From Colius striatus (lineage: Eukaryota; Chordata; Aves; Coliiformes; Coliidae): 64,000 nt of DNA. The stretch covers positions 1,726,350-1,790,349 of the forward strand of contig NC_084773.1 of assembly GCF_028858725.1 (NCBI RefSeq), read 5' to 3'. The translations under genes and the position numbers were made by a program. The notes below the pieces were generated by a model that worked only from the letters and a program-made list of their open reading frames with translations, was not told where the DNA came from and ran no database searches. Positions 23,701 to 37,002 of this stretch are shown here, in pieces. Each line of letters starts with the position of its first letter. Position 1 is the first letter of the stretch.

Positions 23701-26700
23701 TTTGGTGTTTGCTGAGCAGGTGAGTGTGGAGAAGACTTAAAGAAAGCTTGTGGCACAGCTAATACTAAAATCCAAGTTGTATTTGTGCCTGGATGTGTCC
23801 CCATCTTTTTAAGTCAAAAGTGTCTGTGTACCAGTAACTTTCTGAGTAGGTGCTTCAGAACTGAGTGCAACTTTAGACACTTTTTCTATGCACATCTAAG
23901 AACAAAGTGGTTTTCTCAGGCAGAAAGTAGCTTTATCTCTTTGCTTTGACCCTACAAATCTAATACTATTCATAAAACATCGACTTTTTTTTTGCTGAGT
24001 TGCCTGGTTTGTAGGGGCTGAAATCTGCTGAGCAACACCCCTACCAGTGTTTGTTGGTCACTGTGGCATTGCTTTGTTGTGATAATATTGACTTCTCAAA
24101 GGAGAAACCAGAGGTGAGTATGTGAGGGATAAAAACAAGCCTGGGAAGAAAAAAAAAGCACACAAGTTATAACGTCTCTTTATGATTCAAAGTAGTTTCT
24201 GAAAGAGAGAAAAAAAAGGTGCTGATTTCTAGCTGAAAAGGTAGCAACATGACCACTTTCTTGTATGTGCCTAACTTCAGTTTGATTCTGTTTAACCTTG
24301 TGTATTATTTCTGATTTCTTGCTAATAAAGCCTGGTGATATTTCTACTGAAACAATGCAGATACAGTAGATTGAACTGTGGTGTGAGATCAGTCACAGTC
24401 ACTGAGTCTCACATTTAGTTTGAAGAAACGCAGTTGGTTCCAAAGAGAAAGATTCAGCACTTTCTCACGACCTCTTAGATTGCTTCAATGGTTTATTTTG
24501 CTTTGAAGATCATCTCCAATGAAAGCTCTCTATGTATAGCCACATTTCATCATGGTTCATCATGAAGAAATCTTTAAGCAACTTCAAAGGTTTCTTTCCT
24601 TCATAGGACCATAAAAAGGGTTGATAATTAATTTTCCTGACTCTTACATAAATTTATGTTGCATACAATAGATGTTAATAAATGAGCAAAGTACAGTAGT
24701 ACTTAAAATATTCTTCCATGCTATTTTCTTAAGTGTTTGGGGTGAGGTTTAAATAGGCAGGCATTACTCTTAACAATAACAAGCTGTGACCTTCTATATA
24801 ACAGTCTTCTGAATTAGTTTGTTGTTTAAAAAATAACATGAGTTGTATTTAAATCAGCTGCTCACATGTGATGTGAATCAACAGAAGTCCTAATTTATCT
24901 GCTGCCCTTCGAGGGTTCTGGGGGGGGGGGGGGGGGGGGGGGGGTCAGCTATACTGTGCTTCAACACAGAGGGGACAGCTACTCTCTCCTCAGGTCTTGC
25001 TTTTTTAGTTGTCCATCTGTAAGAGGAAAAAAAAACCTATGCAGAAAGCTTTGTTTGAGGCTGTAGAAACAAAACTGAAGGTTCCATTTAGAGGTGTGAG
25101 TTTGGCTCAGTAATGATGTTGTGTTCACTTGTATCCACCTGCATGCTCATGGGGTTTGCTTTTGCAAGGGAAATCAAGCCAAAGTTTGACGTATTGTGGA
25201 TACTTGCATGGCAAATGTAGGGTTTCTCTTAGGTTTAGTGTAATTTCTAATGTAAAGGGGAATGTACATATTGTTTTGTGAACACAGTGATGGTGAATTA
25301 ATAGAAAACCAACAAAATCCCCAGTATCTGACAAAGCTACAATCTGTATGTCACTTAGGAATGCATGATCTCTCTAGTGGAATGGGCCTTGGTTGGGGTG
25401 GAAGAAAGAACTGAAATAGGAAAGACTCATGTCAAGGCTGCTGTTGTCCAGATAGATTATGCCTCTGTGGTTGCAGTTTTCTTGCTGTGGTGCTATTGTG
25501 CTGCACTGGAATGTGAGACACTTTCACTGTGCCACTGGAAAGCCACTTAGCTCTTTTGAAGGCAGGTGACATAGAGAACCTCTCATATGTGTTGTAATGA
25601 GACAAGGCATGGGTTTTAGAGATTCACTGTTTTGTATGAGGATGTACTCTGCCCAAATTCTTTCTCTTGGACCCATATTCTAGAATTTTTGTACTGCTTG
25701 ACTTGCTAAGGAAGAGCTATCTAGTGTGAACCAGCAGCAATTCAACACACAAGAAAGTAATCCTGGCCAGTAGTAATAATTTAGAAGAGTCAAGAGATAC
25801 CAATATAAAGTACAACTAATCTGTTTTACTTCAACAAAAATAACTTCCACTGGCTGTGTGTTTGTTCATGAGAAGTGTGAGTAGAAGCAGACTGCAGGTC
25901 TACTCTTTCCAGATTGATGAGGATCTTACAGCAGTTCTTTTCCACTCCAGACTTGCACTGATTGTCTAAACCCCTGTGTGTTAGAAGTCCTTTCCAAAAG
26001 GCAGCTATTGAAGTTTTAATGGTTTTGTTTGGTTGGTTTTGGGGTTTTTTTGGGTTTTTTTTCCATTCTTCTGAATAGTGGGAACTGTTTTAATGATACA
26101 TTTGAAATCTCCCAACCCTTGGCTGTCAGGTGATGTACTGATGGCATCTCAAGTCCCAAGTAGCTTACAGAGTAAACTGAGATGTTATGGTGTCATTGCT
26201 TTTGCAGGTGAATTGTCTAAATCTCTTGGTGGTAGGTCCCATATCTTTCAAGGGCAGTACCTTGCAAAACTGTTGATGTAGAATAAACACAGGAGGCATT
26301 ATTACTTGGAACTCCAGGCTGTGATTTTTACATTGTAACAGGATCACTAAATCTGTATTTTCTGATTTGCTGTGCTTGAGGTAGGTTGTTGTCAGGCTAA
26401 GGGAGGCTTTTTCCTGAGCATTTGTTAATCATTTCTCATGTGGGTGATTTAGAACAATGCATTTACAATGCTTTCTGTGGAACAGAATTCCAGTATTGGT
26501 TTCAGCCTTTAAAATGGCAAACTGCTATCTGTCAGTCAAGATGGCATGAAGACTCTGTGTGTGTAACTGTTTAACAAACACTACTGTAAGATTTAAAGCA
26601 TGTGTTACTTCGTTTAAATGCTTGTTTCCAGTTGATGAATTTTCAAATGAGTGTTGGAGGGAAGCAAACCTAATTGATATTGAGAAAACATGTAGTTTTG

Positions 26701-26795
26701 AGGAACAAGCAGTAATTCTAAAAGAATGCACCATAATTTTTCTAAAATATTGTCACAGTTGTTTGTACCTAGAGCTGCTACCTTAGGCAATGAGC
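20734..26795. other. Intron 1, no mobile element recognised
   Basis: About 6 kb of AT-rich intronic sequence with one striking feature, the poly-G tract at 24920-24944. A small hairpin (AGCCTAG, five-base T loop, CTAGGCT) lies near 23331-23349, and a T/G-rich low-complexity tract near 26025-26065. Confidence 0.5.
24920..24944 (+). repeat. Poly-G homopolymer, 25 bases
   Basis: An uninterrupted run of 25 G residues on the + strand. It can form G-quadruplexes and its length is likely to be inaccurate in an assembly. Confidence 0.9.
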
Positions 26796-27704
26796 ATAGA
26801 ATGGAATCATAGAATGGTAGGGGTTGGAAGGGATCTTTAGAAATCATCCAGTCCAACCCCCCTGCAGAAGCAGGGTCACCTAGATCAGGTCACATAGGAA
26901 CATGTCCAGGTGGGTCTTGAAGCCCTCCAAGGAAGGAGCCTCCACAACCCCTCTGGGCAGCCTGTGCCAGGGCTCCCTCACTGAAACACTGACATAGTTT
27001 TTCCTTATACTTAAATGGAACTTTTTATGTTCTAGCTTCATCCCATCACCCCTTGTCCTGTTGCTAGATACCACTGAAAAAAGTGTTGCCCCAACCTCCT
27101 GACACCCACCATTTAGATATTTGTAAATGTTAATGAGATCCCCCCTCAGTCTCCTCTTCACCAGACTGAACAGCCCCAGGTCCCACAGCCTTTCCTCATA
27201 AGGAAGATGCTCCAGTCCCCTGATCATCTTGGTGGCCCTGCACTGGCCTCTTTCCAGAATTTCTCTGTCCTTCTGGAGCTGGGAAGCCCAGAACTGGACA
27301 CAGGACTCCAGATGAGGCCTCACCAGGGCAGAGCAGAGGGAGAAGAACCTCCCTTGACCTGTTGGCCACACTCTTCTTGATGCATCCCAGGCTGCCATTG
27401 GCTTCTTGCCCACGAGGGCACGTTGCTGCTCATGGTTAGTTTATTATCAATCAGGACTCTCAGGTCTCTCTCTGCAGGTCACCCCCAGCCTGTCCTGGTG
27501 CATGGGGTTGTTCCTTCCCAGCTGCAGGACTCTGCCCTTATCCTTGTTGAACCTCAGGAGGTTCCTCTTTGCCCAACTCTCAAGCTGGTTGAGATCCCGC
27601 TGAATGGCAGCACAGCCTCTGGGCAATCAGCCAGTACTCCCAGTTTGGTGCCAGCAGGGAACTTGCTGAGGGTCTCTCTGTCCCCTCATCCAGGTCATTG
27701 ATGA
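26796..27704 (-). mobile_element. CR1 LINE, about 0.9 kb, C-terminal RT region to 3' end
   Basis: One of the longest CR1 copies here. On the minus strand an open segment (27413-26880) encodes the ORF2 C-terminus: MGKKPMAAWDASRRV-like, then [24 protein letters not shown], then the [16 protein letters not shown] region ending LDMFLCDLI. Upstream, the position of the FADD box reads FPAG (27661-27647). It ends at the CR1 3' terminus near 26796. The 177-codon open segment suggests a fairly young insertion. Confidence 0.93.
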
Positions 27705-28268
27705 ATGATGTTTAGAATTAAGTAATTTTTTTCAAGTGGATTTTTTTGGCCTCTTTTTTTGATGAAGAATTGAAAGAATTTGAAGAATTTAATCCTTAAT
27801 GTATTTGTCAGTGCCAGAATTTTTCCTCAGAATAGCTGAGATATTCTTCTAAGATCGTATCTTTCCTTATCTGCAAGATCCAATTGGCACCTCATGTTAT
27901 TGTTTATTAAATTCTCAGTTTAATTATGTCTGTGCATGTGAAGTTACAAAGTGATAGATGAGTGATCTTATTCCAGGTTGCAGTAAGTATAGAGCCGTGT
28001 CTCAGAAGGTGCCACTGTCATCTTGTTGAGCAGTCTGTCTAGATGCTGAATTGATGACTAAATAGCTCAGCAAGTCAGTGGGATGCAAGATCCTTGCACT
28101 GGTTTATTTTTCCTTGCAGAATTGTCATAGCACTTGTGCAACTACTGAAGCTGCACAATAAAGAGGAGAATAAAGACCAGGAAAGTTTCCATATGTGATT
28201 TTTGTCTTATCAGAACAAGTAAACATCAACTTTTCATGCTGGGTCACTGAAAAGATACAGTCTTCTGT

Positions 28269-28449
28269 GAAGGTGATGGAGCACTGGCAGGGGCTGCCCA
28301 GATGGGCTGTGGAGTCTCCTTCTCTGGAGACACTCCAACCCAGCTGGATGAGTTCCTGTGTGCCCTGCTCTAGGTGGTGCTGCTCTGACAGGGGAGTTAT
28401 GCTGGATAAGCTTTTGAGGTCCCTTCCAGCCCTTGAGATTCTGTGATCC
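28269..28449 (+). mobile_element. CR1 LINE 3' end, CTAGGTGGTGCTGCTCTG subtype
   Basis: About 180 bp, closely similar to the last 180 bp of the copy at 20386-20733, with the same 3' UTR and terminal ATTCTGTGAT. Confidence 0.87.
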
Positions 28450-29280
28450 TTTTAATTTCTGTACCTTGGACAGGGAATGAGTTAGACACTCTTGTCATCC
28501 TATTACCATAACCAGTAGGTTTAGAGTATCTAAATAGAGAAAGGAGTTTTAAAAGAATTAATAGAAGCAAAAAGGAAACACTGAGCAAGCAAAAGAGAAG
28601 TTTTAGGAAGTCACACCACCTGTCATAGGCTAAAATGTTCACACAGCAGAATTTTTTATTCACTAATAGGATTCTCCAAAACATTCTATTTTGATGACTT
28701 TTACAAGAGTAGAAAGTAGAAAACAGGATTATGTGTAATATAGCAATCCAAGAAAATTATGTTAACCAGCAAAAGCAGCTTGTTATAACGCATGGTTGAT
28801 CAAAGTCGTCATCTGTGCCACATCTGTGCTTGAGTAGTGGATTGTAACTGATAATCCAGTTAGCACACAAAACTAACTTCATTTTGTTTACCCAGAAGCT
28901 TAGTGTGCATGTGTAAAACAAAGGTGTGTCTGTCTTCTCAGTAAACCAGTGGTACCTTGCTGAAAGCACTGCCCAGGCCATAACACTGTTCTGCATAACG
29001 GGGATAAATATGTTTTGTCTGAAATATTGCCTGAATACTCTGGGTAGAAATCTGTGACTGTAAGGCAAGTAGCAGCTCTTTGAGTATGTAAATGGAAAAT
29101 AAATTGATTAGAAACAGCTTTGATCAGATAGTTAAAGTTATAAATATGCAATCATCATTCACACTCTTTAAAAAAGAAATCTTTCTGGGTGCCAGTACAT
29201 AGGTCCTGCCAAGGGTAGTTCTGTGCAAATGGAATAGCTTATTTGCTGTTCAAATTTGAATTCAATAGAGCTAAAGTGAT

Positions 29281-29640
29281 CACAGAGTCACAGCACGGTG
29301 GGGGTTGGAAGGGACATTTAGAGCTCATCCAGTCCAATGCCCCTGCACAAGCAGGTCGCATCTAGCTCAGGTCACACAGGAACGTGTCCAGGTGGGTCTT
29401 GAAGACCTCCAAGGAAGGAGCCTCGCCACGTGCTCTGGGCAGCCTGTGCCAGGGCTCCCTCACTGAAACACTGAAACAGTTTTTCCTTATGTTTAAATTG
29501 AACTGTTTATGTCTCAGCTTCTTCCCATCACCCCTTGTCCTGTCACTGGATACAACAGAAAAAAGTGCTGCCCCAACCTCCTGACACCCACCATCTAGAT
29601 ATTGGTAACTATTAATGAGATCCCCCTCAGTCTCCTCTTA
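29281..29640 (-). mobile_element. CR1 LINE 3' end
   Basis: Begins with the reverse complement of the 3' terminus (CACGGTGGGGGTTGGAAGGG) and extends about 360 bp upstream to a segment reading CCCCCTCAGTCTCCTCTTA. It belongs to the common subfamily of this window. Confidence 0.9.
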
Positions 29641-32111
29641 TTCTCTTTGTCAGCTGTCTCCATTAATATTGCTGAAAACATTTTGAGGTCAATGTGCAGT
29701 CAGTTGGCTTAACTATGTTAAAAAAACCCCAAAGCCAGCAGAATTCTATAACCACATAAAAGCTGAAGTTTGTATTCAATAAAAATACATCAGAACTTGC
29801 TTTTGTTTGAATCGAGTGCTACTGAAATGGTTTGGAAAGGGTGAAGAATTCACATCAAAGTATCTGTGTTTTTCATGGCATTGGGTTTTTTTATTAACTG
29901 CTTCTTATCTGACCCTTATGTTTAAACCAAAACTGAACATTGAGGCTTGAAAGTGACAGTGGACAATATAAAATAATCACTAGGCATGTGTTGTCACTGT
30001 ACCTGTGTTTACACATGAGTGGTTAAGTGTCTTCATGTGCTAGGAACAATGTTCTGGAGAAGTGGTGTGGTGTGGTTAGTCATGACATTTTGGCTAGCTG
30101 TTACTTTCTGAAAGAGCTGTTTCAAAATGCTTCTTAGGCATTGGTTGGTTTTTCTGCAAAGTTAATTCCTGACTTCAATTTGTCATCTTTTATTTGAACT
30201 AAGAAAGAATCTGATATGTTGGTCATACATCTGTGGTGTAAGCTGTAAACTAAGGTAAATGCCTCAAAAAAATTCAGCAGTTCTTTCAAGCAAATAAGTG
30301 TTTACTTGATAAAATTGACAGAAGTCAATGGAGTGCTGTTGCAGACAAATAAAAGACTTGCCATTATCCAAACACATTTCCTCAGAGACACCTTTCTGAC
30401 TTCTAGAGTATACATGTGGGTGATGCAGATATTGTTCTAAAACCAAATTGGAGTACTCCTCTCCAGTGTTTTGTAACAGAAGTATGTGTTTGACTTACCT
30501 CTTTTTCTCTTTGAGAAATTGTACATATTTGTTGGGGAAAAAAATACAACAAATAATTGACTCTTGCAATTTGCTTGTTACTTAACAATTGATGGATCAC
30601 TGTGCTGGAATGTCTTTCTATTGAAATAGTGAGGATTATACTTTCTTTCTTCTTTGGTCTTCCAAAAGCCTATTATGAACAGTATTATCAATACAAGTGA
30701 TGGTTAGACCAAAAATACATAAGAAAATGGAAATGGAGCACTCAGAACAGACATAAACTGTCTCCTCTGCTCGCTTTGCTGCCTCAATTCATTTTGGTAT
30801 GTGTATTTGTGACAGAGCAAAGGTTTTCCTGATACACATTTTGGAGGGTTTGTTTTTGCTTTTCCCTGCTCATGACTGTTTTTCACATAGCATTTTTTTT
30901 TCCTTTGCTCCTTCAGCTCTCAGTGATTAAAAGTATTTGGCTTCTAAAGGGCCTGTAGCTAATTTGAATCATTTACAAGAATAAATTGTCCTTTGTCAAG
31001 CTGTAATAATGGATTAGAAAATTCTCATGATTGCTTATTGCTATACTCAGTGCATAACTGATGTGTTGAAATACATTCAGTACCTGAATAGATGATCTCT
31101 TTGCCATGTTTTTAAACTATAATACCACTTGCATTTGGGTTGTCATGATTCAAAGCTCTCTCCTTGTGCTCTTGCTGTCTGTGTGAAATTAGCCTTCCCT
31201 CTTTAATGAAGTTTATCAAAGCAAGTTTAAAGGTCTAGTGCTTACATTCCATTAGTATATTTATTTGTAAGTCTGTTATTAACCCACATTCCCGTTCTTC
31301 CTTATCCCAATATCTACTCTCCTTAAAGCCAAAATGAATTGCCAGATTTCCTGTGATCATAAAATGAAGGAAACATGTGTAGGATACTTAAATTTAGATG
31401 TTGGTTCCCACGTAGTAACAAGCACCTTATAATTTCCATGCTAAAGCAGACTTGGGTAGCAGTTTGGTCGTAGCTTGTGCCCTGTAGTTGAACAGCACTA
31501 TGCAGAAATAAATGACTGTAATATTGTAAACTGTTATCTAGTGACTTAAAAGTATGGTTGGAAGAGTATTGAAACGATATTTTCATAGGAGTATTTGACA
31601 TTCACGTTAACTTCTGATTTTTCATGCCCTTTTGAAAAGATAGATTGAGCACATACTGAGTCTTTTAAGTATATTGCAGGACACGTATGGAGAACAAGTT
31701 TTTCTTCTGACTCCTGATTTTGATTAAGGACAGAATCACATGCAAGATGCAATAAACCTCATAGAACCTTCTTATGTTTTTCAATTAAGACCAAGAATTA
31801 TTAGAGAAGCAAACCCAGATGGAAGACTGGAGAGTGTAGTGAGTAGTTTATATACCTTTTGAAAAATTGCAGAGCTTTTCTGAACCAAGGCACTTGTTAC
31901 TGGGTTTTGTTTGATTTGTAGGGCAGGGGGTTAGAAATTACAAACTAAATAATGAGCAGGATGAAACTGCATGTTGAAGCTTTGAGTCAAGGCTTCAGTT
32001 CTGCAAGGAGCAGAGTTGATACAGGTGATAATTATAGCTGTTGATCCATGAAATTACTTAGAAACACCACAACTTTATATCTGTAGTAAGTACAGAAGTG
32101 GCAGGTAAGCC

Positions 32112-32470
32112 CATAGAATCAAATGGAATCATAGAGTAGTAGGGGTTGGAAGGGACCTTTAGAGATCATCCAGTCCAACCCCCTTGCAGAAGCAGCTCCC
32201 ACCTAGATCAGGTCACACAGGAACATGTCCAGGTGGGTTTTGAAGCCCTCCAAGGAAGAAGCCTCCACACCCTCCCTGGACAGCCTGTGCCAGGGCTCCC
32301 TCACTGAAACACTGACATAGTGTTTTCTTATATTTAAATGGAACTCTTTGTGTTCCAGCTTCTTCCCATTACCCCTTGACCTGTTGCTAGCTACAATAAA
32401 ATGCTGCCCCAACCTCCTGACACTCACCATTTGGATATCTGTAAATATTAATAAGATCCCCCATATTCTC
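32112..32470 (-). mobile_element. CR1 LINE 3' end
   Basis: About 360 bp in minus orientation, beginning at an ATAGAATC-type terminal repeat and GTAGGGGTTGGAAGGGACC. Its minus-strand frame still encodes the C-terminal peptide with RSRGNGKKLEHKEFHL and ends LDMFLCDLI. Confidence 0.9.
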
Positions 32471-33880
32471 CCATTTGTTTTTTAGTTTTCTTAAAAGCCC
32501 AGAAATTCCATGGTTTTTATACTTTAGTGTTAATTATCCTGTTAGAGTGAGCATGCAGCATGTGGACTTAAATCCTAGTCAGAGATATTTGCATAATTGA
32601 GCCACATTTCAGAAGAAGAACTTGAATAGAAACCACAGAGAATGAGCAGGATTGGAAATGAGCAACTGCAGCGTGGGGCACAATTAAGGGCTTGCAAACC
32701 TGTGCTGAATCCTGCTCAGCTTCTGCCTGCCCAGAGAGCTAAAAGGCAATGTGTGAAAGCTTTCCAATGCCCTAATGGCATTTCATTTTTGCTTGTCTGT
32801 TCTGTGGCTCTTATCTTTTTATGCCAGTGTATCACAGAGCATGGATAATAGCTTAGTTTGAAGGAAGGAGGACTGGTAACTTGCAGGGAGAGTAATAAAA
32901 GCAAAAAGAAGATTAAACCAAGCTGTTGTAGAACAGAGTGATACTGGGAAATGTAGGAAAATGAGGAATTTGTAATTAAAAAGTTCTGTATTTATTCCAA
33001 TACCTGGGTATTAATGCTTTGTGATCCATTAAGAACATTGTAAAAACAGAACTAGTATTTTTCAAGTGACTTTTTATCTTCCTCTCTATGCACTAAAGTT
33101 GACTTTTAGGAGCTTGTTTTTGGTAGATTCTGTATCTGTGGAATAAAGTGATGTTATACAAAGCAGTGGAATTTAAAATCAACACAAAGAACAGTTTGTG
33201 CAATGAATTATCATTTACCATTATTTCTTTGGAGCTTCTTGGAGTATCAAAGCATATTTATCCCCACAATAATCTAGCAAATTTAGAGTTAAACATGTAA
33301 ATACTAACAGGATTTTCAGCCAAGTAGTATAATGAAGCTTCAGTCTTGCATTCCATGTGGCAACCATCTTGAAGTGTTAAAGGTCTTTGGGTAGCAAAGA
33401 GTATGTTTTATTCATGTGACTTTGAAAAAAGAGTCGTTGGGTTTTTTTGACAAGGATGATGTAATTCCTGCAGGTCTGAATCTTGGCTTTGATGGGATTT
33501 TTCTTACACTTTCCTTATCCTTTGAAAAATACTGCAGGAAAAGTGGAGTTGAACTCCTGACACTTGATGAACAGCAAAACCCAAACTTCTTCCACTGTTG
33601 CAAACAAGTAGAACAGATTTGGTACATTTCTAAAGTAGTTGCTTGCAGCAGGAGCCTCTACATCGTGACATGTTTGGAGTTTGGATATGTCTTCTGAATT
33701 TCCAGAGTTGGAAAAGATTTTGTCATTATTATAACATTGTTCATATTCTTGCTATGTCAAAAGCAAACTTGATTACCAGGCAAATGCTTTCTGGTTCAAA
33801 CAAATATAATTCTTTGTATTAAATTAATGGATTTGGAAGTTTCCACCAATTTGTCACGAAAATGTATTTTGTTTCATCCG

Positions 33881-34023
33881 TGGAGTCTGCTTCTCTGGAG
33901 ATGTTCAAACCCAGCTGGATGAGTCCCTGTGTGACCTACTCTAGGTGGTGCTGCTCTGGCAGAGGGGTTGCACTGGATGAGCTTTTCAGGTCCCTTCCAA
34001 CCCTTAACATTCTGTGATACTGT
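33881..34023 (+). mobile_element. CR1 LINE 3' end, CTAGGTGGTGCTGCTCTGGC subtype
   Basis: About 145 bp matching the terminal part of the 20386 and 28269 copies, ending ATTCTGTGATACTGTG. Confidence 0.85.
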
Positions 34024-35233
34024 GAAAAGTCTTGGTGGAGGTATGGGTGGGAAAAAGGGAGGGTACCATTAACCATTCAAATGGGAGTAATGTGTTTTTA
34101 TAAATCCCTAAATTAGATATCAAAACGCTGCATAGTCAGTCCTCTGAAAATGAAAAATTAATCTTCAGAGAAATGTATCTCAGCCTGGAGAAAATCCTTC
34201 TTCTGGGTGGAAGGCAGCACCGTGACTCAGCTGCTGCTCTTTTCTGATAAAAGGAGTGTGGGTGGTTACGCTGCAGTAATCTCTGTTGCCTTCCCTTCTG
34301 TTAGTGCCTACAGACGTTTTCTTACACCCCCGCATGTTCTCCGTTTCCATACAGCAGGTTAATAGCTTCTTTTTGACATTAGGAAGGTGTATATAGGAGA
34401 TGCTTTTCTGTGTGTGTACAAGAGATGTAAGCTTATTGTTTTAAAGAAAGCTCATTTGTAGTGTAAAGCAGGTTTAGTCAGAAAGGTGGGAAAAGGTACA
34501 AATAAAAGTTGGATCTTTTGTGTGAGCACTGGGGCATCTCTGTCCTCTGTAAACACAAGGAACTGATCATATTTCCCAGGTGAAGTGTGTCTGTATTTTT
34601 CAGCAGGGATTGACTTATTTATTTTGTATTCAGAAGGAATCAGTGGAATGAAAATCAAACCTCTTTCTTACTTACAAAGTTCAAGTCTTAAAAGCTATCA
34701 GATATTTAGCTAAAACATTTTTTCTTCAGAAAGCCAGGGGTGATGGATAACTGTCAGACTCTTCAGGAAGTGAAAAATGAAGAGTTGAGACAGGATCAGG
34801 ATTGCTTGTGTTTTTAGGAAGATACAGCACATTGCACACTGTCGTGGCTCTGCATTGCAGTGTCATTCTAAGTGAAAGAAGAGAAAACCATGTGTTACTT
34901 GTACTACGTAGTATGGCAACCAGTAGTTCTTGTTGAATTGATTCTTGGGTTTGTGTTCCAATGTTTGGTTTTTATTAAAGTTTAGAAATAAGTTGTGTGA
35001 CAGTCCATATGGAGATAGAATGACATAAACTGAAATTCCTTACTGACTCATGTCCCAGTGTTGGGATATCACTGAGAGTGTTTGTGCTCTTACTCTCACC
35101 CATTTGAGTCTGCTTGGGGAACTACTGCCACAGTACATGTATCACAACTTCGTTGTGACTCTAACCTTGCAAATCCTGTGGGTTTTCTCATCCATGTTAG
35201 CAGTTTATCAGGTAGAACTGACCATTGTGGAAG

Positions 35234-36003
35234 TCATAGAACCACAGAATCATTTCAGCTGGAAGAGATGAGCTTTAAGCTCAAGTAGTGCAGCTTTTGT
35301 CCCAGCTCTATCACCCACTAGACCATTTCCCTCAGTGCAGCATCCACCTGGCTCTGAAACCCCTCCAGGGATGGTGACTCCAGCACCTCCCTTGGCAGCC
35401 CCTTCCAATGCCTGACAGCCCTTGCAGCAAAGAAATTCCTCCTCACATCCAGCCTGAACCTCCCCTGGTGCAACTTGGGGCCATTTCATCTTGTTCTATG
35501 GTTTATTACCAGGGAGAACAGATGGGACCTACCCCCACCTGGCTCCAGCTTCCTTTCAGGTAGTTTTAGAGAGTGAGAAGGTTTCCCCTGAGTCTTCTTT
35601 TCTCCAGACTGAACAGCTCCAGATCCCTCAGCCCTTCCTCATCTGAGATGTGCTCCAAATCCTTTCCTAGCTTGGCAGTCCAACCTCTGGATCCTCTCCA
35701 GCACCTCAATGTCCTTCTTGTAGGTAGGGGCCCAGAGCTGGACACAGTATTTGAGATGCAGCCTTATCAAAGCCAAGTCCAGGGGAATGCTCAGCTCCCT
35801 GCTTCTGCTGCCAACACTGTTCCTGATCCACTCCAGGATGCCATTGGCCTTCTTGGCCACCTGGGTACTCTGCTGGCTCCTGTTTAGCTGCTGTCAGCCA
35901 ACACTTCCAGGTCTCTGCCTGGCAGCTTTCCAGCCACTCCTCCCCAAGCCTGTAGTGCTGCTGGGGGTTGTTGTGGCAAATGTCAAAGCCTAGTGCCACT
36001 GAC
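35234..36003 (-). mobile_element. CR1 LINE, older subfamily, about 0.77 kb
   Basis: Minus-strand CR1 with a diverged 3' end (ATCATTTCAGCTGGAAGAGA on the plus strand) and C-terminal ORF2 remnants such as [21 protein letters not shown]. It is much more diverged than the common copies, so it is probably an older subfamily. Confidence 0.88.
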
Positions 36004-36761
36004 CAAATACTTTAGCCAAGTTCAATACCATTTCTGGAAGAATGATGTACAGCCAAGCTCTCAGTTTCCTGGGGATTTTTGGTATCCATAAAGTGTGTCA
36101 CATAGCTGTTGCTCAGCTGTTCTTAGTGCTTCTGTTTTAAACTGATTAAACTGAGACTCCCTTTTTTTTTGGTTTAGAAATTATCTAATACCTGAGCAGC
36201 TGTTATTTTTATAGATATTCTCCTTAGAACTTTGTTTCTTCATTGATTACATGTAAATTATGAGGATAATGGTGGTGTTTTGAAAACATCTTGGTGGTAT
36301 TAAACATTTTAAACAATGTTTTGTAGAAATTGGGCACGTGGTAAAGATCTCCATGTTCAAGAAGATTCTAATCTGGTAGGTCTGTTTGTTTTAAATGTGT
36401 CAGTGTAGAAAATGTTTTGGGAAGCTTAGAATAAGATCCTGAGAGGGTTACAGCTTTAGTTTGTTTTCTGTACAAGTGTATAAAAGCTATCTAACAAATT
36501 ATTCTCACTCTTGTTTTATAAGCTTCTTTGGCAAAACAGAAAATTCCATGTGCTTCATACCCTTCTCAAGTTTAAGTAATTAATCAATTGGATCTGAGCT
36601 GATTGTAGAATAGTTTTCTGCAATCAATTGCTCTTAGGAAATGTTTTGGTAGAGTAAGATGATGAACTAGGAAAGAATTGGCTAGAATATTTATAAGCAA
36701 CTTTGATTCCAGATGAGTTTTCCCTAAGAAATTATTCAGACAAGTTCTGCTGACTGGTAAG

Positions 36762-36941
36762 ATCATAGAATCACAGAATGGTGGGGGTTGGAAGGGACCT
36801 TTAGAGATCAGCAAGTCCAACCCCCCTGCAGAAGCAGGGTCACCTAGATCAGGTCACATAGGAACGTGTCCAGTTGGGTCTTGAAGACCTCCAAGGAAGG
36901 AGACTCCACAACCCCTCTGGGCAGTCTTTTCCACTGCTCCA
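36762..36941 (-). mobile_element. CR1 LINE 3' end, short
   Basis: About 180 bp of the common subfamily in minus orientation. It ends inside the GGCAGCCTGTGCCAGGGCTCC-equivalent region and is followed 60 bp later by an oppositely oriented CR1. Confidence 0.87.
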
Positions 36942-37002
36942 GTGGCATCAGACAGATAGTTGTACTGAATGTTTTATTGCAGCCAGAAAGAGCAGTATTG
37001 TG

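Noticed and set aside
33770..33810. Candidate SYN2 exon 2 (ACCAG followed by GCAAATGCTTTCTGG)
   Set aside because: The phase is wrong for the split Trp codon and the translation does not continue into a conserved synapsin domain C.
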